From the NCBI GenBank assembly GCA_003054495.1, contig CP028514.1, forward strand, positions 1,527,501-1,591,500: a stretch of 64,000 nt of DNA. The letters run 5' to 3'. A program made the translations under genes and the position numbers. The notes beneath the pieces were generated by a model. It was given only the letters and a program-made list of their open reading frames with translations. It was not told where the DNA came from and ran no database searches. This DNA comes from Carboxydocella thermautotrophica (GTDB lineage: Bacteria > Bacillota > GCA-003054495 > Carboxydocellales > Carboxydocellaceae). Shown in pieces: positions 47,815 through 56,435 of this stretch (positions are counted from its first letter, which is position 1; each line of letters starts with the position of its first letter).

Positions 47815-48597
47815 TTATTTCTCCCCTCCTTCAACAGGGAGCTGAGACCTAATTTTGGGAGATAAAAATGCCATTAGCTTTTCTTTTACAATCCTGGGGT
47901 TTTCACCTGCCTGAATGGAAAGTATTCCCTCTATCATTATTTCTCTGATAAGTTGTTCAGTGCTACTTTTACCTTTTAGTTTGTTTGCCAGCGGCAAAAA
48001 GATAACGTTTGCTGAAGACACCCCATAAAATGTTGCTATAAAAGCGGTGGCAATAGCCGGCCCTAGCCCGGCTACATCCGATAAGTTCCCCAAAACGTGA
48101 ACCAGCCCCATAACAGTCCCAATAATCCCCATCGTCGGTGCAAAACCACCGGCAGTTTCAAAGATACTTGCGCTGCGATGATGTCTTTGTTCTAAAAAGG
48201 CCAATTCTGTTTCCAAAATATTTCTAACAAGTTCCGGGTCTGTACCGTCAACGATTAATTGTATTCCTTTACGTAAAAAATCATCGTCCATGCTACTTGT
48301 CTCATTTTCTAAAGCAAGTAAACCTTCTCTTCTGGCTCTTTCAGCAAAACTGACCAGGTTTTCAATAACACTGATCGGGTCAGTTTTTTGAGTAGTAAAA
48401 GCTATTTTTAATACCTTTCCGATTTCTTTTATATCTTCAAGGGAATAACAGATCAGGGTAGCCCCTATGGTGCCGCCAAAGACCAGTAAAGCCGCTGATT
48501 CGTTGATTAATGAATGTAGTTCCCCACCTTCTAAAATAACACTGATCAACAGCGAAGCAATCGCTAAAACCAGACCAATGATTGTCGCTAAGTCCAC
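47815..48597 (-). CDS. motA: Flagellar stator protein MotA
   Basis: Stator subunit with four membrane segments; the 260 residues include the cytoplasmic charged loop and the family signature GTVMGLVHVLGNLSDVAGLG (near 155) plus GPAIATAFIATFYGVSSANV. GTG start. In an operon with flbD upstream and motB downstream, as in many Clostridia. Confidence 0.96.
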   Translation of the reverse strand: MDLATIIGLVLAIASLLISVILEGGELHSLINESAALLVFGGTIGATLICYSLEDIKEIGKVLKIAFTTQKTDPISVIENLVSFAERARREGLLALENETSSMDDDFLRKGIQLIVDGTDPELVRNILETELAFLEQRHHRSASIFETAGGFAPTMGIIGTVMGLVHVLGNLSDVAGLGPAIATAFIATFYGVSSANVIFLPLANKLKGKSSTEQLIREIMIEGILSIQAGENPRIVKEKLMAFLSPKIRSQLPVEGGEK

Positions 48598-48607
48598 TAT
48601 TTACACC

Positions 48608-48805
48608 TCACTTCTCTACCGGGAACATACCAATCTGGCGTTTATAGTGAATTACTTTTCCAATAATTTCATCTACACTTTCCTGCACAACAACTTTTTT
48701 GCCACTAACAAGGGATATCACCGTATCTGGGGTTTGTTCTATAAACTCTATTTGCTCGCAATTGACAACAAACTCTTTTCCATTTAAACGCGTGACCTTT
48801 ATCAT
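48608..48805 (-). CDS. flbD: FlbD/SwrD family small flagellar protein
   Basis: The 65-residue protein is needed for full motor torque in Bacillus (SwrD). Family pattern: VTRLNGKEFVVNCEQIEFIE, then PDTVISLVSGKKVVVQESVD. It lies between flgE and motA, the normal location. The first gene of the AT-rich block. Confidence 0.93.
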   Translation of the reverse strand: MIKVTRLNGKEFVVNCEQIEFIEQTPDTVISLVSGKKVVVQESVDEIIGKVIHYKRQIGMFPVEK

Positions 48806-48823
48806 TTATGTCACCTTCTAATT

Positions 48824-48855
48824 AATCCAAGCAGCCGAGAGCGGCTGCTTGGATT
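48824..48855 (-). other. 14-bp stem-loop in the flgE-flbD intergenic
   Basis: A perfect inverted repeat (AATCCAAGCAGCCG with CGGCTGCTTGGATT, 4-base loop) lies just after flgE. The minus-strand sequence after it is AATTAGAAGG, with no T-run, so it is not a standard terminator. It probably stabilises or processes the operon mRNA; it also marks the point where base composition changes. Confidence 0.8.
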
Positions 48856-48866
48856 ATCAATTTAAA

Positions 48867-50951
48867 CTACCTCTTTAGATTAACCAGTTCCTGTAACATT
48901 TCATCAGAAGTAGTTATAATCCGTGAATTGGCCTGGAACCCCCTCTGGGTCACAATCATATCAGTGAATTCCTGGCTCAAATCCACATTGGACATTTCCA
49001 GCGCCCCGGGGGTAATAGAACCCCGTCCACCTGTGCCAGCCGGGCCAATCTGGGCCAAACCGGAGTTGTTGGAACGTTTGAAAAGGTTTTCGCCCATTTT
49101 CATCAACCCGCCCGGATTATTGAAATTAGCAATAGCAATTACTGCCAGATCTTTGGTAAAACCGTTAGAGAATATACCGGTAACTGTCCCATTCTTGTCG
49201 ATGGTAAAGCTCTGCAAAGTACCCGCCGGGTTCCCGTTCTGGTTAACAGCACTGGCTGTAAAAGGCGAAGTGTACTGAGTAAGGGACTTGAAATCAGGAA
49301 TAATATTTACTGTCTTGGCCCCGGAAGGGGAAAAACTATAAGCTCTGGTCAAATTTATATTTTTCGGATCGATAATCAAGTTTGCCAGTCGGGTTTCATC
49401 AGCTTTTAACTGACCGCTCTGATCGAAAATAATATAGCCATATCTGGGATTAAGTTTATCGATTCCCAGGCTAGTTTGTACCTTTAACAAATCATCAACA
49501 TATTCAGGACTATATGTTGTCGTGTACCATCTAGCGGTATCTACAGTACTACCGCCATATTCGATAGTTATCGTGTCTCCATCCTTAACCTTGATACTTC
49601 TGGTTGCGGCATTAGATGCGCCATTGGTAAAATTAAAATCACTTTGGAAAATACCTGTATCAGGACCTGTTTCTGTTAAAGTTATTGTAAAACCAGTAGG
49701 GTCACTATCCGAATAAATTTTTATTGTTATAGTTTCAGCTACTGAAGGATCAGTATTGGCAGCGGGATCTGTTACGGTAAGCGGATAAGGAACACCTAAA
49801 TTATCAATATAATAATTATTGCCAAATACGGTGCCCGCTCCAGTATACGGTGCAGTTACATTCAAACTATAGTCTCCGGAAAATTTGGGGTTGCCAGCAG
49901 CTACCTGTTTATTTGCCTCCACTGCCGCATAAGCTGCTTCTAAAATAAATAGCTTTTGGGCTACATCCAATGAATCAAAATTAGCCGCGCCCCCCGTGAG
50001 ATACGATACCTGGTCACGAATGGAAAAGGCTGGATTACCAGTATCCTGAACCAGATCAGAGAATTTTAAGTCCTTAGTAATCGGCTTGCCATCTATGGTA
50101 ACATTAGGGTTTGCCAGAAAAGCTGCTCTCTGGGCCAGGTTTAATACCTGATATTGCGTTTCCAGCTTCGTGGTTGGTGTAGGAATAGGATCTCCAGGGC
50201 CTCCAGGTAATAACGAATCATAGGTGTCAAATTGACCGATAAAAGTTTGAATTATCGCATCGTTATTACCTAAGCTAACTGTATAACCCCAGGTGGTATT
50301 TCCATCAGCATCAACAGATAATTTTTCGAAGTTTGTCACTATAGTATGGGCATTGCCAACAGAATCATAAACCTCTACCTGTGTCTGATGAACAGTCCCA
50401 AGTTTGGCACTGGCATCCAGATTGTTGGCATAGGTCACTGCTTCGGTTGCCTGAGGTTTCATGGACTGACCGATGGGAATAGTGATATTAGTTAAGCTGG
50501 TATTAGTGACTATCTTGCCATAGGCATCAACTGTGGTCCAACCCATTACCTTCATCCCGTTGGAGGCAAAAATCAGATTGCCATCCTGGTCCAGGTCAAA
50601 AATCCCGGTTCTGGTATAGAGCTGATCCGCACCATCAGAAAGGATAAAGAAACCATCCCCCTGCAGGGCCAGGTCAGTGGTCTTGCCAGTAGACTGCAGG
50701 TTACCCTGGGTCTGAACATAATCGATGCTGGCCACCTGGACACCCAGACCTACCTGTTGAGCATTGACGCCACCGCGCCCCCCTTGAGGAGCAGAGGCAC
50801 CTCGAATGGTTTGTACCAGCATTTCCTGAAAATTAACCCGTCCTCTTTTAAACCCAACCGTATTTATATTAGCAATATTATTACCGATCACATCCATTTT
50901 GGTTTGATGATTTCTCAAACCCGACACACCAGAGAATAATGAACGCATCAT
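48867..50951 (-). CDS. flgE: Flagellar hook protein FlgE with an inserted Ig-like domain
   Basis: Builds the extracellular hook. The 694 residues (usual FlgE 400-500) carry the conserved N-terminal rod domain (SLFSGVSGLRNHQTKMDVIG, NNIANINTVGFKRGRV), the D1/D2 hook domains and the C-terminal SNVDLSQEFTDMIVTQRGFQ. The excess is in the middle: a poorly conserved part (about 255-390) and an Ig-like segment (about 390-475) with TITIKIYSDSDPTGF and TLTETGPDTGIFQSDF, a pattern common in surface-layer and adhesin proteins. ATG at 50951 is preferred; a TTG two codons earlier is closer to GAGGAGG. Confidence 0.93.
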   Translation of the reverse strand: MMRSLFSGVSGLRNHQTKMDVIGNNIANINTVGFKRGRVNFQEMLVQTIRGASAPQGGRGGVNAQQVGLGVQVASIDYVQTQGNLQSTGKTTDLALQGDGFFILSDGADQLYTRTGIFDLDQDGNLIFASNGMKVMGWTTVDAYGKIVTNTSLTNITIPIGQSMKPQATEAVTYANNLDASAKLGTVHQTQVEVYDSVGNAHTIVTNFEKLSVDADGNTTWGYTVSLGNNDAIIQTFIGQFDTYDSLLPGGPGDPIPTPTTKLETQYQVLNLAQRAAFLANPNVTIDGKPITKDLKFSDLVQDTGNPAFSIRDQVSYLTGGAANFDSLDVAQKLFILEAAYAAVEANKQVAAGNPKFSGDYSLNVTAPYTGAGTVFGNNYYIDNLGVPYPLTVTDPAANTDPSVAETITIKIYSDSDPTGFTITLTETGPDTGIFQSDFNFTNGASNAATRSIKVKDGDTITIEYGGSTVDTARWYTTTYSPEYVDDLLKVQTSLGIDKLNPRYGYIIFDQSGQLKADETRLANLIIDPKNINLTRAYSFSPSGAKTVNIIPDFKSLTQYTSPFTASAVNQNGNPAGTLQSFTIDKNGTVTGIFSNGFTKDLAVIAIANFNNPGGLMKMGENLFKRSNNSGLAQIGPAGTGGRGSITPGALEMSNVDLSQEFTDMIVTQRGFQANSRIITTSDEMLQELVNLKR

Positions 50952-51028
50952 ACGCAATCAAACCTCCTCTTTTTGTACCGCTTCAGTCAGTCCACGGCAC
51001 CTGGGCCTCCTCACTGAGGTCCAGCCCG

Positions 51029-51406
51029 TTAATCCATAATTACAGCACAATCTATATTGGTAAAGACATTTTCCTTCATTGCTTCTTTGGTTACCGCTGT
51101 AATTACAGTCCTGTTTTTGATACTTACCACATAAGCCGTATTATCCAGCCAGATTAGCGCTTCCTTTGCTCCTTTTGCAGCAGCTTTGGCGACAGCATCT
51201 TCCAGTTTTTGCTGAGCCCTTTCACTGATGGTGCTGTTTCTGAGGCCCAATCGTTCTAAGGCATGGCCGGAAAACTTCAACTTTTGCTTGTTTACCGCTT
51301 GTTGCAGGATCCCCGCAAAATTAACGTTTTTGCTGATGCCATGCCCAGGCTGATTGACAGCAGGTTTTATACTCTGACCGGTAATTCCGCGTAACATCTC
51401 ACTCAT
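51029..51406 (-). CDS. Flagellar operon protein (TIGR02530 family)
   Basis: The 125-residue protein matches the pattern of the uncharacterised family found between flgD and flgE: NFAGILQQAVNKQKLKFSGH then ERLGLRNSTISERAQQKLEDAV and the strand ALIWLDNTAYVVSIKNRTVI. It has no signal peptide. Position in the rod/hook section suggests a hook assembly role, not shown experimentally to my knowledge. Confidence 0.85.
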   Translation of the reverse strand: MSEMLRGITGQSIKPAVNQPGHGISKNVNFAGILQQAVNKQKLKFSGHALERLGLRNSTISERAQQKLEDAVAKAAAKGAKEALIWLDNTAYVVSIKNRTVITAVTKEAMKENVFTNIDCAVIMD

Positions 51407-51425
51407 AGCTCTCTATCCCTCCCGG

Positions 51426-51821
51426 TCACAGGCTAACTTCCAAAATCTGTTCAATGCTTACAACTTGATCATTAACTGTCAGTTTTACCTGTCCATCTAC
51501 CTTCTGAGCAGCAGTTACCAGCCCGGAAATAACTCTTTCCTGCCCTTTTTCATCAGTCAATTTGGCTTTAACCGTCTTGCCGAGCAGTTCAGTTCCTCGT
51601 AACAAGTTAACATTTAAGTTCAGGTTCTGCATTTGTTCCAGGCTGCTGAACTGGGCCAGTTGGGCAATAAAATCCTTATCTTCCATAGGGCGCAGCGGAT
51701 CCTGATAGCGCAATTGAGTGGTCAGCAACTGTAGAAACGCATCTTTGCCCAGGTCTTTATTATTTGCTTTTGGTGCTACCCCACCCTGATTGGTAGTTTG
51801 CTGAACCTTACTGATAGTCAT
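51426..51821 (-). CDS. flgD: Flagellar hook-capping protein FlgD
   Basis: Temporary cap for hook polymerisation. The 131-residue short form has the N-terminal LGKDAFLQLLTTQLRYQDPL motif and MEDKDFIAQLAQFSSLEQMQ, the two hallmark blocks; the C-terminal FNIII/tudor domains of long FlgD are reduced. ATG at 51821 after AAGGAGG. It follows fliK. Confidence 0.95.
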   Translation of the reverse strand: MTISKVQQTTNQGGVAPKANNKDLGKDAFLQLLTTQLRYQDPLRPMEDKDFIAQLAQFSSLEQMQNLNLNVNLLRGTELLGKTVKAKLTDEKGQERVISGLVTAAQKVDGQVKLTVNDQVVSIEQILEVSL

Positions 51822-51834
51822 CTTTCTCACCTCC

Positions 51835-53355
51835 TTAAGCTCGATAATTAATCTGACTCAGTTTGATTTCAGCAGCAGTTTCGCTGTGCTCCAGCTCTTC
51901 CTGCAACCATGTACGAAGGGAACGTTTTGTGAACTGCTTGAACATACCCGAATTTCTCTCTCGCTGTTCCTGCTGAAACTGCTGAAATATCCCGTTCTGC
52001 AGGTCTGAAACAGTAAGTTGTCCCAGTTTCAGCCCCTGGTCAGCCAGGCTTTGTTTGAGATTAGCAAGATCTGCCTCAATAGTTTGACGCACGAAACTAT
52101 CCAGAACCTTGATTTCCCCTTGCAAAACTCCGTTTTCCACTTTGAGGACAATTTCCAGCTTCCCTAGATGTTCAGGTTTTAATTGAATTTCAATGGTCGT
52201 TTTTTGCTGTTCCCGAACCACCTGGCTCTTCTGAACGATTTGTTCATTAATCTGTCTGGTCACTTGCTGTTTATCTGCCGGTGCTTGAACTGGCTCACTA
52301 TCCCTGTGGAATTCCGGTAGAGAAAAATGCCTGGTTTGAGCAACTGGTTGATCTGAAGTTTCCCAATTCTCACTTGCCATTTCCTCGCCAGGTTCCCCTG
52401 GCTGAACTGAGGGCCCATTTTCCTTCACATAGATAAGCACTTTCTCTTTCAAACCTTCTTCTCCAGAATTTGCAACCAGCGTAGCCTTTAACATTTCCAG
52501 CTTTTCCTGTTGCGGAACCTGATGCTGTTCTTTTGCGATTTGCGGTAGATTTAAAACTTCATTAACCCGTACCATCCTGGGTTGTACCATTATGGGTTCC
52601 CGGGATCGCATTTCAGGTAGCTTAAATTGAAGCGATAAACCGGAATCTGCTTTCGATACGACTAATGCAGATTCTTGCTTCTGTGCTACCTGGCCAGTTA
52701 AAGCCTTAATTAGTTTCATAGATTGCATATCAGCTGGCTGCTCAAATTGTAGTGATAAACCGGAATCTTTTATTTGAGGTTTAAGGTCTGGCATATCTGC
52801 CTTGGGCATAACTGCTGGAGATTCTTGTTTTAGCACTATCAGATCAGCTAAAGGCTTAACTGGAAACTCATGAAACAATGATGTTTGTCCAGTTGAGGGC
52901 TCCTTGTCTTCGACAGGTATTGCTGTGTCTGCTAAAATCTGCCCTTGTCCTGGCAGTCTTACCCCTAAAACAGCAGGGGAGACAGTAGGCGGTTGCCTTA
53001 CTGCATCTACTAATATTGGTCCCTGGCCCGGTTCTTGAACTTGAACTTGAACTTGAACCTGATCCAGTAGCTGCCCCTCTTGTTCAGTAATCATCTGGGA
53101 TCGGGGCGCTAATGATGGTATGGAGAGCAGGTTAAAAAGTTCAAGAGGCAAATCCTTAGCTCTGTTAATGCCTTCACCTTCCTCTTTCTGTTTGACTGGC
53201 TCAGCCTGTTCCTGTTTGCTTTCCTGCACAGGAGCCAAAACAGAAAGCAGCAATGAGGTAAAATCCCCTGCTTTCCCATTTGCATTGCCTGCAGTCTCAA
53301 TTTTCTTGAGTTCAGGAAACCCCAGCAGCAAGGCGGCTAAATTGACATTTTCCAC
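51835..53355 (-). CDS. fliK: Flagellar hook-length control protein FliK
   Basis: Secreted molecular ruler that measures hook length and triggers the FlhB switch. The 506 residues have a long low-complexity, Gln/Pro/Val-rich ruler part (about 1-340) and a compact C-terminal switch domain (about 385-480) with TTIEIQLKPEHLGKLEIVLK and LKQSLADQGLKLGQLTV. I use the GTG at 53355, five to six bases after GAGGAGGTGAG. The ruler part contains a hexanucleotide repeat (53035-53058) and an internal duplication; see findings. The start lies close to the ylxF stop. Confidence 0.93.
   Translation of the reverse strand: MENVNLAALLLGFPELKKIETAGNANGKAGDFTSLLLSVLAPVQESKQEQAEPVKQKEEGEGINRAKDLPLELFNLLSIPSLAPRSQMITEQEGQLLDQVQVQVQVQEPGQGPILVDAVRQPPTVSPAVLGVRLPGQGQILADTAIPVEDKEPSTGQTSLFHEFPVKPLADLIVLKQESPAVMPKADMPDLKPQIKDSGLSLQFEQPADMQSMKLIKALTGQVAQKQESALVVSKADSGLSLQFKLPEMRSREPIMVQPRMVRVNEVLNLPQIAKEQHQVPQQEKLEMLKATLVANSGEEGLKEKVLIYVKENGPSVQPGEPGEEMASENWETSDQPVAQTRHFSLPEFHRDSEPVQAPADKQQVTRQINEQIVQKSQVVREQQKTTIEIQLKPEHLGKLEIVLKVENGVLQGEIKVLDSFVRQTIEADLANLKQSLADQGLKLGQLTVSDLQNGIFQQFQQEQRERNSGMFKQFTKRSLRTWLQEELEHSETAAEIKLSQINYRA
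53035..53058 (-). repeat. Tandem hexanucleotide repeat inside fliK
   Basis: Four perfect copies of TTGAAC (GTTCAA on the coding strand), encoding alternating Val-Gln. A copy-number change alters FliK by two residues per unit without shifting frame. Confidence 0.95.
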
Positions 53356-53359
53356 TCGC

Positions 53360-53875
53360 TCACCTCCTCTCATTCAGCATTTTGGTATAACCAGCCGCCT
53401 GGTCAGGCGACATAGCCGCCAAAATTTTTGCCACCACATCGGCTTCCATAGCCGCCAGGATGTTGACAGTGAGGTTATTATCCAGCTTAACCAGTACCGC
53501 CGCTGCTTGCTGCGGTTTCATCTCAGTATAGTACGCAGCCAGCTGTTGGGCTTTTTTGTCATTATTCTCAAGCCGGCTTTGAACCAGTTCCTGTTGCATT
53601 TGTTCCATTTCAGCCTTTTGTTTATTGATTTGATCAGTTAAAAGGTTAGCTTGCTTTTCTGTTTCCGTCAATTTTTTCCTGAGCTGTTCATTCTCTTGTT
53701 TGAGTTTCTGGATTTCTTCTTCCAATAAGGCTTGCTGATTTTTAACAGTTTTAGTTGTAGCAGTTTTTTCAGTTTTCCGCCAGCTCCAAATCTGGTAATG
53801 GTCCAGGGCCCAGGCCGCTCCTGCAACAACCCCTGCTAACAGCAGGACAAATAAAATCCATTTTACTACCCTCAT
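53360..53875 (-). CDS. ylxF: YlxF/MotE-like flagellar protein
   Basis: The 171 residues start with a membrane segment (MRVVKWILFVLLLAGVVAGA), continue with a long coiled coil (about 45-95) and end in an MgtE_N-like domain (MKPQQAAAVLVKLDNNLTVN then MEADVVAKILAAMSPDQAAG). This is the layout of Bacillus YlxF and the proteobacterial motor chaperone MotE. Start at ATG 53875 after GGGGGC; the frame extends 19 codons upstream into fliJ. Located between fliJ and fliK as in Bacillus. Confidence 0.88.
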   Translation of the reverse strand: MRVVKWILFVLLLAGVVAGAAWALDHYQIWSWRKTEKTATTKTVKNQQALLEEEIQKLKQENEQLRKKLTETEKQANLLTDQINKQKAEMEQMQQELVQSRLENNDKKAQQLAAYYTEMKPQQAAAVLVKLDNNLTVNILAAMEADVVAKILAAMSPDQAAGYTKMLNERR

Positions 53876-53888
53876 TCCTTTGCCCCCT

Positions 53889-54338
53889 TTAGCTATGTTC
53901 CTGGTACCAGTACCGGACGAGGGCCAATTCATCTAAAATAATCTGCTCTTCTTTTAATTGTTTTTGCCGATGTTCCTCCCATGCTTTGGCCCGGAGGTTT
54001 TCTAGCATTTTGCGATAGCGCATTTTCTCCTGCAGCATTGCCATTTCATCCTGATATGCTTTTTCAGCTTCTGCAACCTGAGTTTGTTGTCTTGAGATCT
54101 GTCTAGCCAATTTATCCAGATAAAACTGCATCTCAATAAGCTCCTGAACTGAGCAGCCCTTTAACATGTTTTCCTGTTGAGAATAAAGGGCAGTTTGCTT
54201 ATCCTCCATGAGGGATTCCAGCGTTTCCTGTTCTTTTCTCAGCTGCCGCTCTGCCACCCTGGTTTTGTTTAACTGCTGTTCTTCCAGTTTCACAGCCAGA
54301 TCTAACAGGGCTTGTAAACGAAACTTAAACTTCCTCAT
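53889..54338 (-). CDS. fliJ: Flagellar export chaperone FliJ
   Basis: Coiled-coil stalk of the FliHIJ ATPase complex. The 149 residues are almost wholly helical (KFRLQALLDLAVKLEEQQLN through the C-terminal region), typical in length. The ATG overlaps the fliI stop by four bases. Confidence 0.93.
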   Translation of the reverse strand: MRKFKFRLQALLDLAVKLEEQQLNKTRVAERQLRKEQETLESLMEDKQTALYSQQENMLKGCSVQELIEMQFYLDKLARQISRQQTQVAEAEKAYQDEMAMLQEKMRYRKMLENLRAKAWEEHRQKQLKEEQIILDELALVRYWYQEHS

Positions 54339-55666
54339 GGCCTACTTCCTCGCTCTGTCAGTTGCAGCAAGCGCTGCCAGGTCTCAGTAAAATCCCAGTT
54401 TTCCTCGGTATCCTGTTGCAAAAATCCTTTAATCTCCTCTAGATTGGCGATGACATAATCCAGTACCGGGTTGGTTCCATTTACATAGGCACCAATTTCA
54501 ATTAAATCTCTGGCCTCCTGATAAGTGGCCAGAAAACTGCGGAATCTGGCCGCCGCCAGTCTTTGTTCTTTGCCGACTATTTCTGTCATTACCCGGCTGA
54601 CACTATTGAGTACATCAATGGCAGGATAATGATTCTGCGCTGCCAGCTGACGCGATAAAACTATATGGCCATCTAGAATACCTCTTACCGCATCAGCAAT
54701 AGGCTCATTATGGTCATCCCCATCAACGAGAACGGTGTAAAGACCGGTAATAGAACCCTTTTCACCGGTACCTGCTCTTTCCAGCAATTTAGGTAAGAGA
54801 GCAAAAACCGATGGTGTGTATCCTCTGGTTGCCGGCGGTTCCCCTACTGCCAATCCGATTTCCCGTTGTGCCATGGCAAAGCGGGTAATAGAGTCCATCA
54901 TCAGCATTACATCATAACCCTGATCTCGAAAATATTCGGCTATAGCAGTAGCCACCATGGGAGCCTTCAGGCGAACCATAGCCGGTTGGTCAGAAGTGGC
55001 CACCACCACCACCGACCGTTTTAACCCTTCCTCCCCCAGGTCCCGTTCAATGAACTCCCTTACTTCCCTTCCCCGTTCCCCTACCAGAGCGATAACATTA
55101 ATATCAGCCTTGGTGTTGCGGGCGATCATGCCCAGCAAGGTGGATTTACCCACCCCGCTACCAGCAAAGATACCGATCCGCTGCCCCTTTCCCAGAGTCA
55201 AAAGACCATCTATGGCTTTCACTCCAACAGCGATGGGTTCAGAAATGCGCCTCCTGGTCAAGGGGTTGGGGGGTGTATTATGAACAGGATAAACCATACT
55301 GCCTTTTATTTCCCCTTTGCCATCGATAGGCTGGCCCAAACCGTCCAGGATGCGGCCCTGCAACTCTGGTCCAACGGGAATTTCCAGATTGCGCCCCAGA
55401 GCCAGCACCTCGCATCCCGGTCCTATCCCGCTGGTATCAGCCAGGGGCATCAGTAATACTTTCTTTTCCTTAAACCCCACCGCTTCGGCAAGAATCCTCG
55501 GACCGCCATTTCTACTGCTAATAGCACATATCTCCCCCAGCTGCACCCCGGGCCCATTGGCTTCAATAGTAAGGCCAATTATCTGAGTAACCCTACCCTT
55601 AACCCGGATCAATTCGGTGTTTTCAATTGACTCCAGATAGCGCCATTTCTTCGCTGTCCAGCTCAT
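54335..55666 (-). CDS. fliI: Flagellum-specific ATPase FliI
   Basis: Energises flagellar type III export. The 443 residues match F1-beta-like ATPases: Walker A IGIFAGSGVGKSTLLGMIAR (near 170), Walker B VMLMMDSITRFAMAQREIG (near 255) and the export-specific GEPPATRGYTPSVFALLPKL. The start overlaps the fliH end by 44 bases, and the ribosome site is weak, so coupled translation is likely. Confidence 0.97.
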   Translation of the reverse strand: MSWTAKKWRYLESIENTELIRVKGRVTQIIGLTIEANGPGVQLGEICAISSRNGGPRILAEAVGFKEKKVLLMPLADTSGIGPGCEVLALGRNLEIPVGPELQGRILDGLGQPIDGKGEIKGSMVYPVHNTPPNPLTRRRISEPIAVGVKAIDGLLTLGKGQRIGIFAGSGVGKSTLLGMIARNTKADINVIALVGERGREVREFIERDLGEEGLKRSVVVVATSDQPAMVRLKAPMVATAIAEYFRDQGYDVMLMMDSITRFAMAQREIGLAVGEPPATRGYTPSVFALLPKLLERAGTGEKGSITGLYTVLVDGDDHNEPIADAVRGILDGHIVLSRQLAAQNHYPAIDVLNSVSRVMTEIVGKEQRLAAARFRSFLATYQEARDLIEIGAYVNGTNPVLDYVIANLEEIKGFLQQDTEENWDFTETWQRLLQLTERGSRP

Positions 55667-56435
55667 CTTCCATCACACCTTTTAAGCTTTCAGCCAGCAG
55701 CTGCATTTGCTCTTCCAGAATCGCTTCCACCCGGCCATACTGAGTTTCCAGAATCACACTACCAGGCGACAAACTGGAATCCGGTTGAATCCTTAGCTTG
55801 CGAAGGGTAGGATGATTGGCGATTATCTCATCCAGCCAGCCACTGACTTGCTCTACAGCCTGAGGGGCCACATACAAAATTCCTTGCTCACTGTCCAGCA
55901 CTTTTTCCACTACTGCTTCAACCTGCCCGCGGAGATAGTCTGGATTAATTTCCGGCAGCGCTTTCAAAATGCGGGCAGAAATGGCTAGTACTAGTTCTAC
56001 CATCAATTCTTCAGCTTCCTTGAGAGCCCGTCTTTTGTTTTCCGTAGCCGCCCTAATAATAGCTGTTAAAGCAGAAATTTTTTCTTCCCATTGCGCTAAT
56101 GCCTGTTTTTGTCCTTCCTGCAGTCCCTGTTGAAAAGCCTGGGTGCGCAGGTTTTCCCCTTCTTGACGGGCATTGGCCAGAATGGCTTCCGCTTCATCAT
56201 GGGCTTCAGCGATTATTACCTGAGCCTGTTCTTTAGCCTGGTTGATTAAATCCGCCACCATTTCTTCTGTTTCTTTTAAGATGCTTTCCCGGACCTTTTC
56301 CAGCTCTTCCGCATCTGGTTTAAATATTTCAGGTCCAGTTTCTTCCCCGGTTTCATTCAGCTGCAAAATTCTGAGCCGATGAACCGGCAAAGGAGCCAGA
56401 TTAGCCACATGAGCAGATTTGATGACTTTAGACAA
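55623..56435 (-). CDS. fliH: Flagellar assembly protein FliH
   Basis: Regulates FliI and links it to the C-ring. I start at TTG 56435 (SKVIKSAHVANLAPLPV, a typical FliH start), nine bases after GGAGGAG; GTG 56456 would give a longer, less typical N terminus. The 270 residues include a coiled coil (about 60-130) and a C-terminal domain (about 180-260) with EVEKVLDSEQGILYVAPQAV-type ATPase-stator features. Overlaps fliG by eight bases. Confidence 0.92.
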   Translation of the reverse strand: MSKVIKSAHVANLAPLPVHRLRILQLNETGEETGPEIFKPDAEELEKVRESILKETEEMVADLINQAKEQAQVIIAEAHDEAEAILANARQEGENLRTQAFQQGLQEGQKQALAQWEEKISALTAIIRAATENKRRALKEAEELMVELVLAISARILKALPEINPDYLRGQVEAVVEKVLDSEQGILYVAPQAVEQVSGWLDEIIANHPTLRKLRIQPDSSLSPGSVILETQYGRVEAILEEQMQLLAESLKGVMEDELDSEEMALSGVN

